A DNA stretch of 29,621 bases. It comes from Stentor coeruleus. Taxonomy: Eukaryota > Ciliophora > Heterotrichea > Heterotrichida > Stentoridae. Positions 20,598 through 29,621 of the stretch are shown in pieces. Position 1 is the first letter of the stretch, and each line of letters opens with the position of its first letter. The position numbers were made by a program, and so were the translations under genes. The notes beneath the pieces were generated by a model. The model made no database searches, was not told the origin of the DNA, and worked only from the letters and a program-made list of their open reading frames with translations. The DNA lies in NCBI GenBank assembly GCA_001970955.1, contig MPUH01000913.1:1-29621 (forward strand), given 5' to 3'.

Positions 20598-21518
20598 ATT
20601 TATTAATTCATTTAAAATTTTATTACAAATTCAAACTGTCGATTGTAATTATAACTAATAATCTTATTTACGACGATATGATAATATTATCATGCATTTG
20701 TATATAGATGCCTTGAGTCTTACCCTTGATATTATTTGTTTTCTTAAGAATATTTTTTCATTTATTTTATAAACTATAAACCTATCTTATTAATATTTAG
20801 GTGATTAAAAAAGTCAAACATCTCTGAGAAAGTAGGTATTGGGTCAAAATTAAATCTTATTGATGTCAGATATAATGAATATAGATATTATAATTAATCT
20901 TTAAGAAAATTTAAATGTTTATTAGAGCTAAAAATATATTGTCAATGAGAGGGTTGAATAATGATATAGGATGATAGCAATAAGCAATTAATGATTGTAA
21001 TAATATATCAATTAATAAATTCTAGATAATTATTATCTAATCTATAGTAGATTTTTTAATATGATATTATATGTAGGTTCATTCAAATTATATTCATATT
21101 ATTTTAACTAGATAAAGATATGAAGTATATATAATTTGTATTTCAATAAGGCATACCTTAAATATCGAAATTATTAAATCTATCTAAAAAATAGTCAAAA
21201 TCACTTAAGAGCTTATTTATTCTTATGCCTATATTTTCTCATAAAATCATATCATAAAACACACAATTTATATATCAAATTACATGTCTACCATATAAAA
21301 AATATACTAAATCATAATCCCTAAATAATTTACAAATAAATCATATTGTTTAGAAAAACTTCAAATCTTTCTTATACAACATATTGGGTAGCCTAAATTA
21401 TCTTTAAACCTGTTTTTTTTATTCAAGAATTCTCTTAAAAAATCAACTTTTTATATTTATAACCTACCACAAAAAATCTATTTCATAAATTTGTATATAA
21501 TTATAATATTACGATCCA
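20598..21518. other. AT-rich spacer, nothing supported
   Basis: Spacer between the 5' end of the coiled-coil gene and the 3' end of the LRR gene. I see no open frame with a domain, no repeat and no RNA-like island. Confidence 0.6.
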
Positions 21519-22295
21519 TTACGCAAAAGCAAATAAAACATGAGGGAAATCTTTTACTAGAATTTCTTGGATTTCCTCAGAAACTTCAGTTTGCTTTAAT
21601 GATACTCTTTTCAAAGCTTTTAAGCTTTTCAGACTGTTTTGAAACAATTTTACAGACTTTTCATCATATTTGTTATAATTCAAAGATAAACGTTCAAGTT
21701 TTGGAACTTTTTGAATATCATTTGACAGTTTTTCTAATCCTATACTTGTCATTCCGCATTCATCTAAATGCAAAATTTTAAGGTTTATTAGAAAGGATAG
21801 TTTGTTTAATAAAATTGAAACCCCATCATCATTAATAGGATTCACATGTAATTCAAGAGTTTCAAGATTGCTTAATTCTGACAATTTTGAAGCAAAAACA
21901 GTGATTCCTTCAATTGTTATTTTATTATCAGCTAATGATAAATAAGCCAATTGTCTAAATTTCCCAAGTAAAATGGAAATAGCTATACAGCCTTGGTCTC
22001 CTAATTTTGTTTTCCATAAATTCAAAGTTGTCACATGGTTGAAATAAGGTAAAATTAATCCAATAGGTGAAAGATACTTACCTGCTAAATTTAGGAATTT
22101 TAAATCAACTTCAGTGGTTTCAAAAATCTTCTGACTAATGTAAAGTGTGTAAAGTTTTTTAACTCTTGTAGGGAGATTAGCTTTGTTTTCTTGATAGAAG
22201 ATACAGACTTTATCTAGCTCTTGTGGAAGAATTTCTAGTATTTCTTCTTTGGCTTGTACTTTTCGGACTGCTTTTTTTGTATTTATGCAACCCAT
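21519..22295 (-). CDS. Leucine-rich repeat protein with N-terminal MGC
   Basis: A 258-residue protein, ATG at 22295, TAA at 21519. It begins MGCINTKK, a good N-myristoylation site with an adjacent palmitoylation Cys, followed by basic residues, so membrane attachment is likely. From about residue 85 to 250 there are about six leucine-rich repeats of the long, ribonuclease-inhibitor type: LxxLxLxxNxI/L cores such as LAYLSLADNKIT and LERLSLNYNKYD, spaced about 28-30 residues. Such proteins are protein-binding platforms; there is no catalytic domain. The CDPK-like protein in this window has the same MGC start, so both would sit on membranes, but I see no evidence that they work together. Single exon; no broken residues. 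Confidence 0.88.
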   Translation of the reverse strand: MGCINTKKAVRKVQAKEEILEILPQELDKVCIFYQENKANLPTRVKKLYTLYISQKIFETTEVDLKFLNLAGKYLSPIGLILPYFNHVTTLNLWKTKLGDQGCIAISILLGKFRQLAYLSLADNKITIEGITVFASKLSELSNLETLELHVNPINDDGVSILLNKLSFLINLKILHLDECGMTSIGLEKLSNDIQKVPKLERLSLNYNKYDEKSVKLFQNSLKSLKALKRVSLKQTEVSEEIQEILVKDFPHVLFAFA

Positions 22296-22863
22296 GATTT
22301 ATATTATTATCAACTGATATATTTTAATAGTATTATATAATCTATGGAATCAAAGTTATATGGATTTTTTTATTATATAGGCTGATATAGTAAGAGAAGG
22401 GAATGAAAATATTTTTTTTAGATAGGAAAATATCAGATGGGATTATTCGTATAACATTGAGGAGATTTAACACACAAAGTAGATATGTAGGATTAGAATC
22501 TAATAAAATATACTAGTCAAGTATCATTCGAATTATTCCTATAATAAATTAATAAAATTCACAATTATCATAATAAATCTATAACGCATTCTTCTTCTTT
22601 ATATTATTTCAACTTGACCATATTTATTATATACATTTTCATCTAAATCAAATCCCCTAATTCACATTAACACCTTCTAATCATCACCATTTTCCAAAGC
22701 ATTCCACAATCTATTCATAATTTCTTTCACAATCTCTTCCATAATCTCTTTCACAATCTCTTCCGCAAGAATATTTAAATTCACATATTTTTTTTCTAAG
22801 CCAATCTAAAACTAAATCTAAATATTCTCAAAAACTTTCTCATCGATATTATAAATAAACAGC
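22296..22863. other. Intergenic region between divergent genes, with a 24-bp repeat
   Basis: 568 bp between the divergent LRR and RCC1 genes, so promoters of both should lie here. At about 22717-22764 a 24-bp C/T-rich unit (containing tttcacaatctcttcc) occurs twice in tandem with one difference. No gene is seen. Confidence 0.6.
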
Positions 22864-24861
22864 ATGGAGCGAAAAGTAAGTATTCATAGCGAAAAACTTA
22901 TCGAAAGTTCAACAAACATGTATTCCCGTAACACGTCAATAATAATCCAATCCTCCTCTAACTACTCAGTACTTTTCTCTAAGCGACCAGATTCTTTTCA
23001 TGGGATAACTTCCGACCCATTATACAAATTCCCTGTTCTTACCTTAAAAAAGCCATCTCGTACCCTTCTAAACCTCTCATCTTTTACATCAGCAGACACT
23101 ATCGACCTTAAACAAACCTTTCACAATTTTCATCAACGAAGTCCTTTTCAAAGAAGTGAAAGGTCAGGTCTTCCCTCAGATGCAAGTTCTTATATATCAA
23201 GCTATAAAAACACTTTAGAAATGAGTAGTTCTTATTTACGTCAAAACCGTATTGGTGACAGTTTTAAAAGACAAAGTATTGGGACTTCAGAATCTTCACT
23301 AGCTCAGACTTATTTCGTAAATTTAAATCTTGATACAGGACTGAGTTTTTCGACTGTTAAAAGTGATGAAGTTGTATTTAACCCTTGTATAGAAGAAATG
23401 AGTAAAATTGATTGGGAAGGTAAAGATGTGCTTAGTAGTGATGAAGCTTTGATATCTTCAATGGATTGTAAAGGTTCAGATATGTATGTAGAATTAATGC
23501 CTGAGTCACAGAATGAAGATAGTAGGTTTTTGTATAACTCAATTGATGCATTGAGGAAAGCAGATATTCAAGATATTGATGAAGATACGGTTAATGATGA
23601 AGGATCGATTAGAATAAGTGCAGCAACAAGGATGTTCTTACCTGGGCAGACAGCATCAAAAGATAAACTTGTAGATTTAGAAAATACACCTAGGGTGTTA
23701 AGGTATGATAAACTGAAAAATTGGGAAAACTCTGCTAATATTTCTGTGAATATGAGCATTGAAGCACTTGATTTAAACTCACCGCTTATAAGAAAAATTG
23801 CTGTTTTTGAAGAGCCTGATGAGTTTCAAATTGTAGAAACACGAGACTCAAGAAATGAAATTAAAGCTTTGCAGTTGGTTTTTTCTATTGCTGCAGTAGG
23901 ATTTTCAGCATCACCAACTATTGAGTTTTCTAATGTTTTACAAAAGAGTCGAGCAAGTATTTCTTATAAAAATACTTCAGCACCTATTATTAGTCTTTTT
24001 TCACCTAAGATCCTTCGTCAGTTAAAAAACTTAAGTGTCCGACTTGTTTCATGCGGATACGAGCATGCTGCTATTGTTACTATTGACGGAAAAGTTCTCA
24101 CTTGGGGATATGGAGCTTCAGGATGTTTAGGCCACGAGAGCAAAAAATCATGTTCTCACCCAACAGCCATAAACTCAATTTTTAACAAAAACATAATCTA
24201 CCTTGAATGTGGAGCTTATCACACAGGAGCAATATCATCATCAGGTGAACTATGGACCTGGGGTCGTGGTGATGTAAACCAACTTGGCCTCCCAAGTGAA
24301 AAACTAGTTAAAGATGATATCGGACAATGTGCGTTAAAGCCAATGAGAGTAAAATGGTTAAAAAATGTAAGTTCAATATCTTGTGGTGAAGCTCATACAA
24401 TAGTTTTAACGACCGAAGGTAAAATTTTCTCTTTTGGGTGGAACGAAGATAATCAATTAGGTATTGAAAATACTAGTAATGAAGTAAAAATACCTAAAAA
24501 AGCGTTAAAAGTATCAGCTGGAGCTCTTTTCTCAGGATGTTTATTAGAAAATGGAGATATTTTAGTCTGGGGATCAGGAGAACAAGGACAACTAGGCTTA
24601 GGGAATTCTATAAACTCCGCCAAAAAACCTACAAAAGTGCAAAACCTTGGCTTTGTTGTCGACTTCCTTTGTGGTGAAAACTCAGTTTTAGCCCTGAATT
24701 GTGATGGGAAAATTTTTGGATGGGGACAAGGAATTGTTTCTAATTTTACTGATACTAAGCATTTTCCCCCAGGAAGTGATATTATATGTTATCTTCCACA
24801 TTTGCTTATTGAAGTAGATATTGTTCATAAAGTGCTTATGAAAAAGACAAAATTCAGATAA
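22864..24861 (+). CDS. RCC1-repeat protein
   Basis: A 665-residue protein from ATG at 22864 to TAA at 24861. Residues 1-340 are Ser/Thr/Asp-rich and probably disordered. Residues about 390-640 carry five RCC1 (beta-propeller) repeats, each with a Cys/Ala-Gly-x-x-His/Asn core and a Trp/Phe-Gly-x-Gly strand, for example GKVLTWGYGASGCLG, GELWTWGRGDVNQLG and GDILVWGSGEQGQLGLG. A full RCC1 propeller has seven blades; here about five are visible, so the blade may be completed by less regular ends. RCC1 itself is the exchange factor for the GTPase Ran, but most RCC1-repeat proteins in protists do other jobs and there is no second domain, so a specific function cannot be given. All Trp codons in the repeats are TGG. 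Confidence 0.88.
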   Translation: MERKVSIHSEKLIESSTNMYSRNTSIIIQSSSNYSVLFSKRPDSFHGITSDPLYKFPVLTLKKPSRTLLNLSSFTSADTIDLKQTFHNFHQRSPFQRSERSGLPSDASSYISSYKNTLEMSSSYLRQNRIGDSFKRQSIGTSESSLAQTYFVNLNLDTGLSFSTVKSDEVVFNPCIEEMSKIDWEGKDVLSSDEALISSMDCKGSDMYVELMPESQNEDSRFLYNSIDALRKADIQDIDEDTVNDEGSIRISAATRMFLPGQTASKDKLVDLENTPRVLRYDKLKNWENSANISVNMSIEALDLNSPLIRKIAVFEEPDEFQIVETRDSRNEIKALQLVFSIAAVGFSASPTIEFSNVLQKSRASISYKNTSAPIISLFSPKILRQLKNLSVRLVSCGYEHAAIVTIDGKVLTWGYGASGCLGHESKKSCSHPTAINSIFNKNIIYLECGAYHTGAISSSGELWTWGRGDVNQLGLPSEKLVKDDIGQCALKPMRVKWLKNVSSISCGEAHTIVLTTEGKIFSFGWNEDNQLGIENTSNEVKIPKKALKVSAGALFSGCLLENGDILVWGSGEQGQLGLGNSINSAKKPTKVQNLGFVVDFLCGENSVLALNCDGKIFGWGQGIVSNFTDTKHFPPGSDIICYLPHLLIEVDIVHKVLMKKTKFR

Positions 24862-24992
24862 TGTAAATAAGATTATTGTAGATAAATTAGTTATTAAATT
24901 TATAGTAAATCATATGATTTTTAGTAGAATATAAAGATCATAAGAAAAAATTTTAAATTTTTGATATGAATTTAGTTATAAAAACATGATTA

Positions 24993-25541
24993 TTAATATT
25001 TCGATTTTAGGTCTATTTTTGGACGGATGTTAACGTTTAGACTTAGTTTTCTTTGTTTGGTTAAAGAGTTTTGGATTATTCTGCGGATTTTTATAGGTTT
25101 TTGGATCTTTGGAACCATGGTTAATGAAGGAATTCCTAATGATTTTCTTGAGATGTTCAAACTGGAGATAACTGCTGATTTTGCTGGACTTAAGGCTTTT
25201 TTTATAGGAACTCTATATCTATTTGTACTAGGTTTAAGGATATTTTCAATCATCCCACAACTATTTGGAGATTACTCTTTTTTCAGATCATAAACAATAA
25301 GACTTAATTCAGAGACTTTTGAAGATCTACACAATTTAAAAGGCTCATACTCGATTATTTCAACCAGTTTATTGAATCTGACTGTTGAGAGGATTTTCTC
25401 AGGTCCTGAATTTTGTTCGAGGTAGTATTTAGATATTCCTGTTTTTAGGTTAGTAATCTTGTCTTGGACAATTATATTAGATAGTTTGTCCCATTCCATC
25501 ACAGAAGTATTACACTTCAGTAATCTATTACTAATTCTCAT
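24993..25541 (-). CDS. Small basic protein, two exons
   Basis: A 177-residue protein from exons 25541-25276 and 25260-24993, joined across a 15-nt intron (25261-25275). The intron splits a codon after its second base; splicing joins GA and T into GAT (Asp). The start is the ATG at 25541. The N-terminal half is mixed and may fold; the C-terminal half is strongly basic (Lys, Arg) with Ile/Pro/Ser, including VPKIQKPIKIRRIIQNSL. No known domain recognised. A nucleic-acid or cytoskeleton-binding role would fit the charge but is a guess. It is divergent from the eIF4B-like gene, with 205 bp between their starts. Confidence 0.7.
25261..25275 (-). other. 15-nt intron
   Basis: GTAATCTCCAAATAG on the minus strand, splitting a codon after its second base. 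Left in, the reading GAG TAA gives an immediate stop. Removal joins two open frames. Confidence 0.85.
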
Positions 25542-25746
25542 TATTTATATTCACACTTTCAATAATTTATTCCTTCCATCAATTCCCTATTGATCTTCCC
25601 ATAATTGTCTTATAAATACTTATTACGAAATATTGAAAATCTTTTATTCTACACCTTTTCTTATCCAAAAAAACATCATCCTTTATTTCTATACCTAAAA
25701 TTGAAAGAGTAGGATTTTATAACATAAGTATAAAGTATATAAATAA

Positions 25747-27730
25747 ATGGAAGGACAAAAGAGACCTAACTGGGCGGATGAAAGTGATGATGAATGGAGC
25801 GACCACGAAGAACCGGCCGAGCCACATCAGAAATCACATAAAGTTTTCCCAGTCCAAGATAATAAAGAAGACTCTTTAATCAGAACTATAAAATCGATGC
25901 AACTACCTATATCTTTATCTCTATCAAACTTAGCATATTCATTGACACAAGAGGCTTTACTAAAAATACTTGGAGTTTCAGAAACTACTTTTATAAAATA
26001 TCATAATAGAGAAGGTAGGTTCATAGGTTCTGCAACATTGGTTTTAGAAAACTTAGAAGATGCTCTTCTTGTAGCAGAAAAGAATTCTCAAGAAATCCTA
26101 AACCGAGTGCTTTATGTTGAAATTTCTAGAAACCAAAACTATAATGATTATAGAAATAAAAGAAGCAACAGGCGTGGAAATCGAAGAGGAGGGAGAAACA
26201 ACTATTATGAAAGGGAATCTTATGAAGAAAAATCATACAATGAACCTAAAAAATATGAAAGAAAGACTGAAAAGTTAAAAAACCCTGAAGGTTCTGAGAG
26301 TAAACCTATAAAAATTATCATTGCCCCAAGTAATGAAAATTTATCACAAACTGTTGAGGTTAAAGTTAATAAACCTAGTAAGCCAAGAAGTAATCCTTTT
26401 GGTGATGCAAAACCAGTTGACACACTTAATAAGGATTTGGAATTCGAGAAAAAACTAGAGGAAACTAAGAAAACTCAATACAAAGAAAATTATGAAGAAA
26501 ACTATGAAGAAAATTATGAGGAAAAATATGAAGAAAAATATGAGGAGTATGAGGAAAAAAAAGAAGAAAAAAGGTATAGAATAAAAGAACCTCAAAAAAA
26601 CCAAGAAAACTTTAAAAATGAGGAGGAAAAAAAGAATACTGAGGCTTTTGATGATAATAAAGAACCTCAAAATGCGACTGTAGAATTTCAAGAACCTGAA
26701 TATAGAGAAAGGAATTCTTATAAAGGGAGGAGGAATCAAGGAGGAAGAAGGTATAGGCAAGGGAGAAATTATTATGGGGAAAGGACTCAAAATACTTATG
26801 ATAAATATTCGGTTAAGTCTCAGGAAAAAGTTGAAGAAAATATATTGGAAAAAAGTACTGAAAAACCTGTCAGCAAACTTATAGAAAAAGTTGTTGAGAA
26901 ACTTATAGAAAAACCTATTAAAAAAACAGTAGAAGAAAATACAGAGAAAAACGTAGAAAAAAATGAAGAAAAAACTGAGGGGAAACTTATAGAAAAGGTT
27001 GTGCAGAAGCTAGTAGAAAAACCTATGGAAGCTATAATAGAAAAAATCAATGAGAAACCTGAAGAAAAACTTATAGAAAAAGTTATTCAGAAACTTATAG
27101 AAAAGCCAGTTGAGAAAGTATTAGAGAAATCATGTGAAAATCATGAAGAAAAAACAGTTGTAACTGAGCATCATGTAAAAGATACAAATATTGACAAACT
27201 TTATGAGGTCAGACAAGCTGGAGTTGATGAAGACCAAAAAAATGAAGAGTATTTACCTAGACAACAAGATTATAAAAAGCCATATGCAGGTAAAAAAAGA
27301 TATAATGATAACTATAAGCCTTATGATAAACGGCAAAATTATTATGAAGAAGGGGGAAAAAGATATAAACCNGCCATATGCAGGTAAAAAAAGATATAAT
27401 GATAACTATAAGCCTTATGATAAACGGCAAAATTATTATGAAGAAGGGGGAAAAAGATATAAACCGAAGTATAATCAAGATAAACCAAAGGGTCAATATG
27501 AAAATAAATATGATGAGGGAAATAAAAAGTTTGATGAAGATACAAAAAAAGATGCGAGATATGTGAAAAAGACTGAAAATGTGCCAAGAGAGCCTAGACC
27601 TAAAGCTTGGGGAGATCCTAATCAAGCAGCAGAGATATTGAAGAAGCCGAAAGAAGAGAAAAATATTCATGAGGAAGATAGAGTGACGAAGTCTGGGGTG
27701 AATTATGTGAAAAAGGTTTATCATGAATAG
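25747..27730 (+). CDS. eIF4B-like translation initiation factor, broken by an assembly duplication
   Basis: Starts at ATG 25747, ends at TAG 27730. A 93-bp exact copy and an N at 27372 break the frame; without the copy the length is 1890 nt, an exact multiple of three, giving 629 residues. Order: acidic N-terminus with NWADESDDEW (8-17); an RNA-recognition motif at about 54-128 (RNP2-like LSLSNLAY, RNP1-like GRFIGSATLVL); an Arg/Gly/Asn/Tyr-rich segment (130-170); SNPFGDAKPVDT (215-226), a motif typical of eIF4B/eIF4H; Tyr/Glu repeats (about 245-275); a long run of KLIEKVV/KLIEKP-type repeats (about 375-460); a basic Tyr-rich tail. eIF4B helps the helicase eIF4A unwind mRNA leaders at the ribosome. 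The amphipathic Lys/Glu/Leu/Ile repeats are unusual for it. Confidence 0.82.
27279..27465. repeat. 93-bp exact duplication across an N (assembly junction)
   Basis: 27279-27371 is repeated exactly at 27373-27465 with an N at 27372. Together they insert 94 bases into the eIF4B-like gene and break its frame; removing one copy restores it through the junction residues KRYKPKYNQD. Confidence 0.93.
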
Positions 27731-28121
27731 GGTTATTGAAATGATATAGGGTTAGATTTATTAGAATAATTCATGTCCTAGCGCGAGAGCTTGAAGTTTT
27801 TTTTTTTTAAATTTGTTTTGGATAGTATTTTAATTATTAGGTATATATTGGATATTAATGTTTTGTATAAATATTGTTATAGGTAAGGTTTTATATAAGA
27901 TTTTAATGATTTTGATGTTGATTTGGGGCAATGATGTTTATTATTTATTATATAAAAATATTTCCATACAAAAAAATCCTAAAATCCTATTAAAATCTTT
28001 TAGTTTCTATATATTTTTTTCTTACCAGATTATAAACTATATTAAAAATCCCTAAAGGTTGTTTGATTTAAAATTTTACTATACAGTTCCATATTTATTT
28101 GCTAAATAGGTTAAATGCTTA
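27731..28121. other. AT-rich spacer between convergent genes
   Basis: 391 bp between the ends of the eIF4B-like and guanylate kinase genes. It has a T-run near 27798 but no convincing gene; the 65-codon plus frame at 27858-28055 is Ile/Tyr/Lys-rich and lacks a domain. Confidence 0.6.
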
Positions 28122-28598
28122 TCAGACTATATCTGGGTACATTTTCTTCACATACTCCAAAATCTTATCTTTTGCTATTTCTAATGAGTCATTTACAACA
28201 TAATTGCAAAATACTTCAGGGTTTTCCTTCATAACCCTTATTTCTTCATTCATATTATCCAATCTAGTCTTTAATGCTTTAGGATTTTCTGTACCTCTTC
28301 TCAAAAGTCTTTCCCTTACACTTTCTTCATCTTTTGGAACAATACAAATCCTATTAAAAATAATCTCGGATTTGTATAGATTTAATATCCCTTTTACATC
28401 AATATCAAGTAAACAGATTTTCTTAAGTGATTGAATTTGTTTTATAGCAGACCTTGTGGTTCCATATAAATTTCCATGAACTTCAGCCCATTCTATGAAC
28501 TCATTTTTTTGAATTTGTGCCATGAACTCTTCATGTGTTAGAAAATTATATGATTTTCCATGAACTTCATTTGGTCTTTTGGCTCGGGTTGTTGAGGA
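28122..28598 (-). CDS. Guanylate kinase, N-terminus missing at an assembly junction
   Basis: The last 158 residues of a guanylate kinase (GMP + ATP to GDP + ADP, guanine nucleotide salvage and dGTP supply). Visible family motifs: SSTTRAKRPNEVHGKSYNF (GMP-binding Arg and Glu), EFMAQI, NEFIEWAEVHGNLYGT (Glu and Tyr of the GMP site), LLDIDVKG, ERLLRRGTE (lid Arg residues), NYVVND. It ends in TGA followed directly by TAA. The enzyme is normally about 190-210 residues, so about 35-45 residues, including the ATP P-loop GxxGxGK(S/T), are missing. They would lie beyond the N at 28600, but the sequence there does not encode a P-loop on this strand. The N therefore marks a gap or a misjoin, and the gene itself is probably whole in the organism. 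Confidence 0.9.
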   Translation of the reverse strand, partial: SSTTRAKRPNEVHGKSYNFLTHEEFMAQIQKNEFIEWAEVHGNLYGTTRSAIKQIQSLKKICLLDIDVKGILNLYKSEIIFNRICIVPKDEESVRERLLRRGTENPKALKTRLDNMNEEIRVMKENPEVFCNYVVNDSLEIAKDKILEYVKKMYPDIV

Positions 28599-28711
28599 TN
28601 ATGTTATAATAATATTAATAAACTTATAGAAAATGTGATTGAAAGGAAAAAGATTTAATGATGCTAAAACTAAATATAAAACCTGAGATTGAAACCTTGG
28701 CAAGATAATTT

Positions 28712-28993
28712 GTTAAAAAAACTAAAGAGATGGTTTCTAAGATAAAAATAGATGGGGGTAGATAAGGTAAAATAATTATAGAGAAGATTGTTTAGTGTTT
28801 CAGGATATCGAAGTGGTTTATATTGTCTTAAGTGATAATGAAAGGGAAAAAATATAAGCTGTAGTGAGACTGTCTTGAATTATTTTGAAATGCTTAACTC
28901 ATATAATTTACATGAAAAGTTTGTATCAGTGCAACCTGATAAAATTAAAATATGATATTCTTTATTGAAAGAGCTTAATAAAGATAGAATAGG
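28712..28993 (+). repeat. Dispersed repeat, copy B (inverted copy near 330-580)
   Basis: Two blocks match the minus strand of about 330-580: one containing tattgtcttaagtga (about 28778-28872) and one containing atgaaaagtttgt (about 28911-28993). By eye identity is about 75% in each, with small indels between. In the best-looking frame of the two copies four in-frame stops occupy the same aligned positions (TAA, TAG and two TGA). The copies face opposite ways near the two ends of the window. Confidence 0.6.
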
Positions 28994-29621
28994 TTATTAT
29001 TAGGTTTTATATAAAATAGGTAGATTATTGTTGAGATGATTGAAAATTTGAAAAATTTATGAGAAGATATTTTTGTTGTTAAAGAACTTGAATTTGTTGA
29101 AGAGGCTTGAAGATATTTATTTTGGAAAATGATGTATTTTAAAAGATAGAGTTGTTTAGAATAAGTTTTGGTTTATTTTGTTTTGATGATCATATAAATA
29201 TAGAATTTGATTTTTTTATTGATTGATATACTTGTAAATATGTTATAAAATCCAGTGCCAACTTCAAAATTGAGTTTTTTCCTAAAAAGCCAACGATAAT
29301 TTTTTTGAAATAGCTTCTTGAGTTTTATTAGAAATTAATCATTTAGAGATTGGTAGTAGTTTCAAATAAGCATTAGTAGATATGATAATGAATTATGTCC
29401 AGTTGGTTCAAAGTTTGATTACAAAGTATGATTTAATTAAAATTAGTTTATTTCAAATTTGAGTTAAGGTGCTATTAACTAAAAAATTAGCAGTTATGCT
29501 TTTTTATTAATAAAAGTTGTCCAATTACTTATTGTAAATGCCTATCAAATATAAAAAAGACTAAATTATTTTTAATCATCATTGAGATTGACTTTAACTT
29601 TATTATTTTTCGCTTTTTTTC
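28994..29621. other. AT-rich spacer, C-poor plus strand
   Basis: Beyond repeat copy B the plus strand stays poor in C and reads protein-like in all frames when stops are ignored. I see no supported gene up to the window end. Confidence 0.45.

Noticed and set aside
26455..27050. Minus-strand Phe/Ile/Ser-rich frames
   Set aside because: Antisense shadows of the Lys/Glu repeats of the eIF4B-like gene.
27191..27730. Separate plus-strand gene after the N at 27372
   Set aside because: It is the C-terminal part of the eIF4B-like gene put out of frame by the duplicated 93 bp.

Overview
The window looks like part of the somatic (macronuclear) genome of a heterotrich ciliate of the Stentor type. It is very AT-rich. 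Its genes are split by introns of exactly 15 nt (GTAAT...ATAG) and are read with the standard code: long frames use CAA/CAG and TGG and end in TAA, TAG or, twice, TGA. Blepharisma has introns of the same size but reads UGA as Trp; I see no TGA inside any well-supported gene, so a Stentor-like assignment fits better. This is an inference from family knowledge, not a database match.

Layout. 1-177: end of a Lys/Gly/Gln-rich protein. 178-4101: AT-rich spacer holding a coding-like, stop-riddled relic on the minus strand (about 370-1640) and three tandem duplications. 4102-4476: small secreted acidic protein. 4477-7730: spacer with a hairpin satellite (about 6595-7185). 7731-10121: a coiled-coil protein and, convergent to it, a tentative ELMO-like protein. 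11367-14890, all minus: a three-exon PG-rich/IQ-motif protein, a small frameshifted pseudogene, and a CDPK-like protein with two good EF-hands but all main kinase catalytic residues replaced. 15124-17838: two plus-strand coiled-coil proteins, the first with a CaaX-like tail. About 17960-18116: a GC-richer, foldable island that may be an RNA gene. 18566-20597: a long coiled-coil protein. 21519-22295: a lipid-anchored (MGC start) leucine-rich repeat protein. 22864-24861: an RCC1-repeat protein. 24993-25541: a small two-exon gene. 25747-27730: an eIF4B-like translation factor. 28122-28598: guanylate kinase cut at an assembly junction. 28601-29621: spacer with a second copy of the repeat seen near the left end.

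The genes do not form an obvious pathway. Several themes fit the large ciliated cell of a heterotrich: calcium-sensing and membrane-anchored proteins, coiled-coil and PG-rich proteins that would suit cilia or cortex, and housekeeping enzymes.

Assembly quality matters here. Four single N characters mark contig joins. Three of them sit between exact direct copies of about 78-104 bp, and two of those break a real gene that returns to frame when one copy is dropped. Four more tandem duplications of 55-69 bp without an N look like the same fault.
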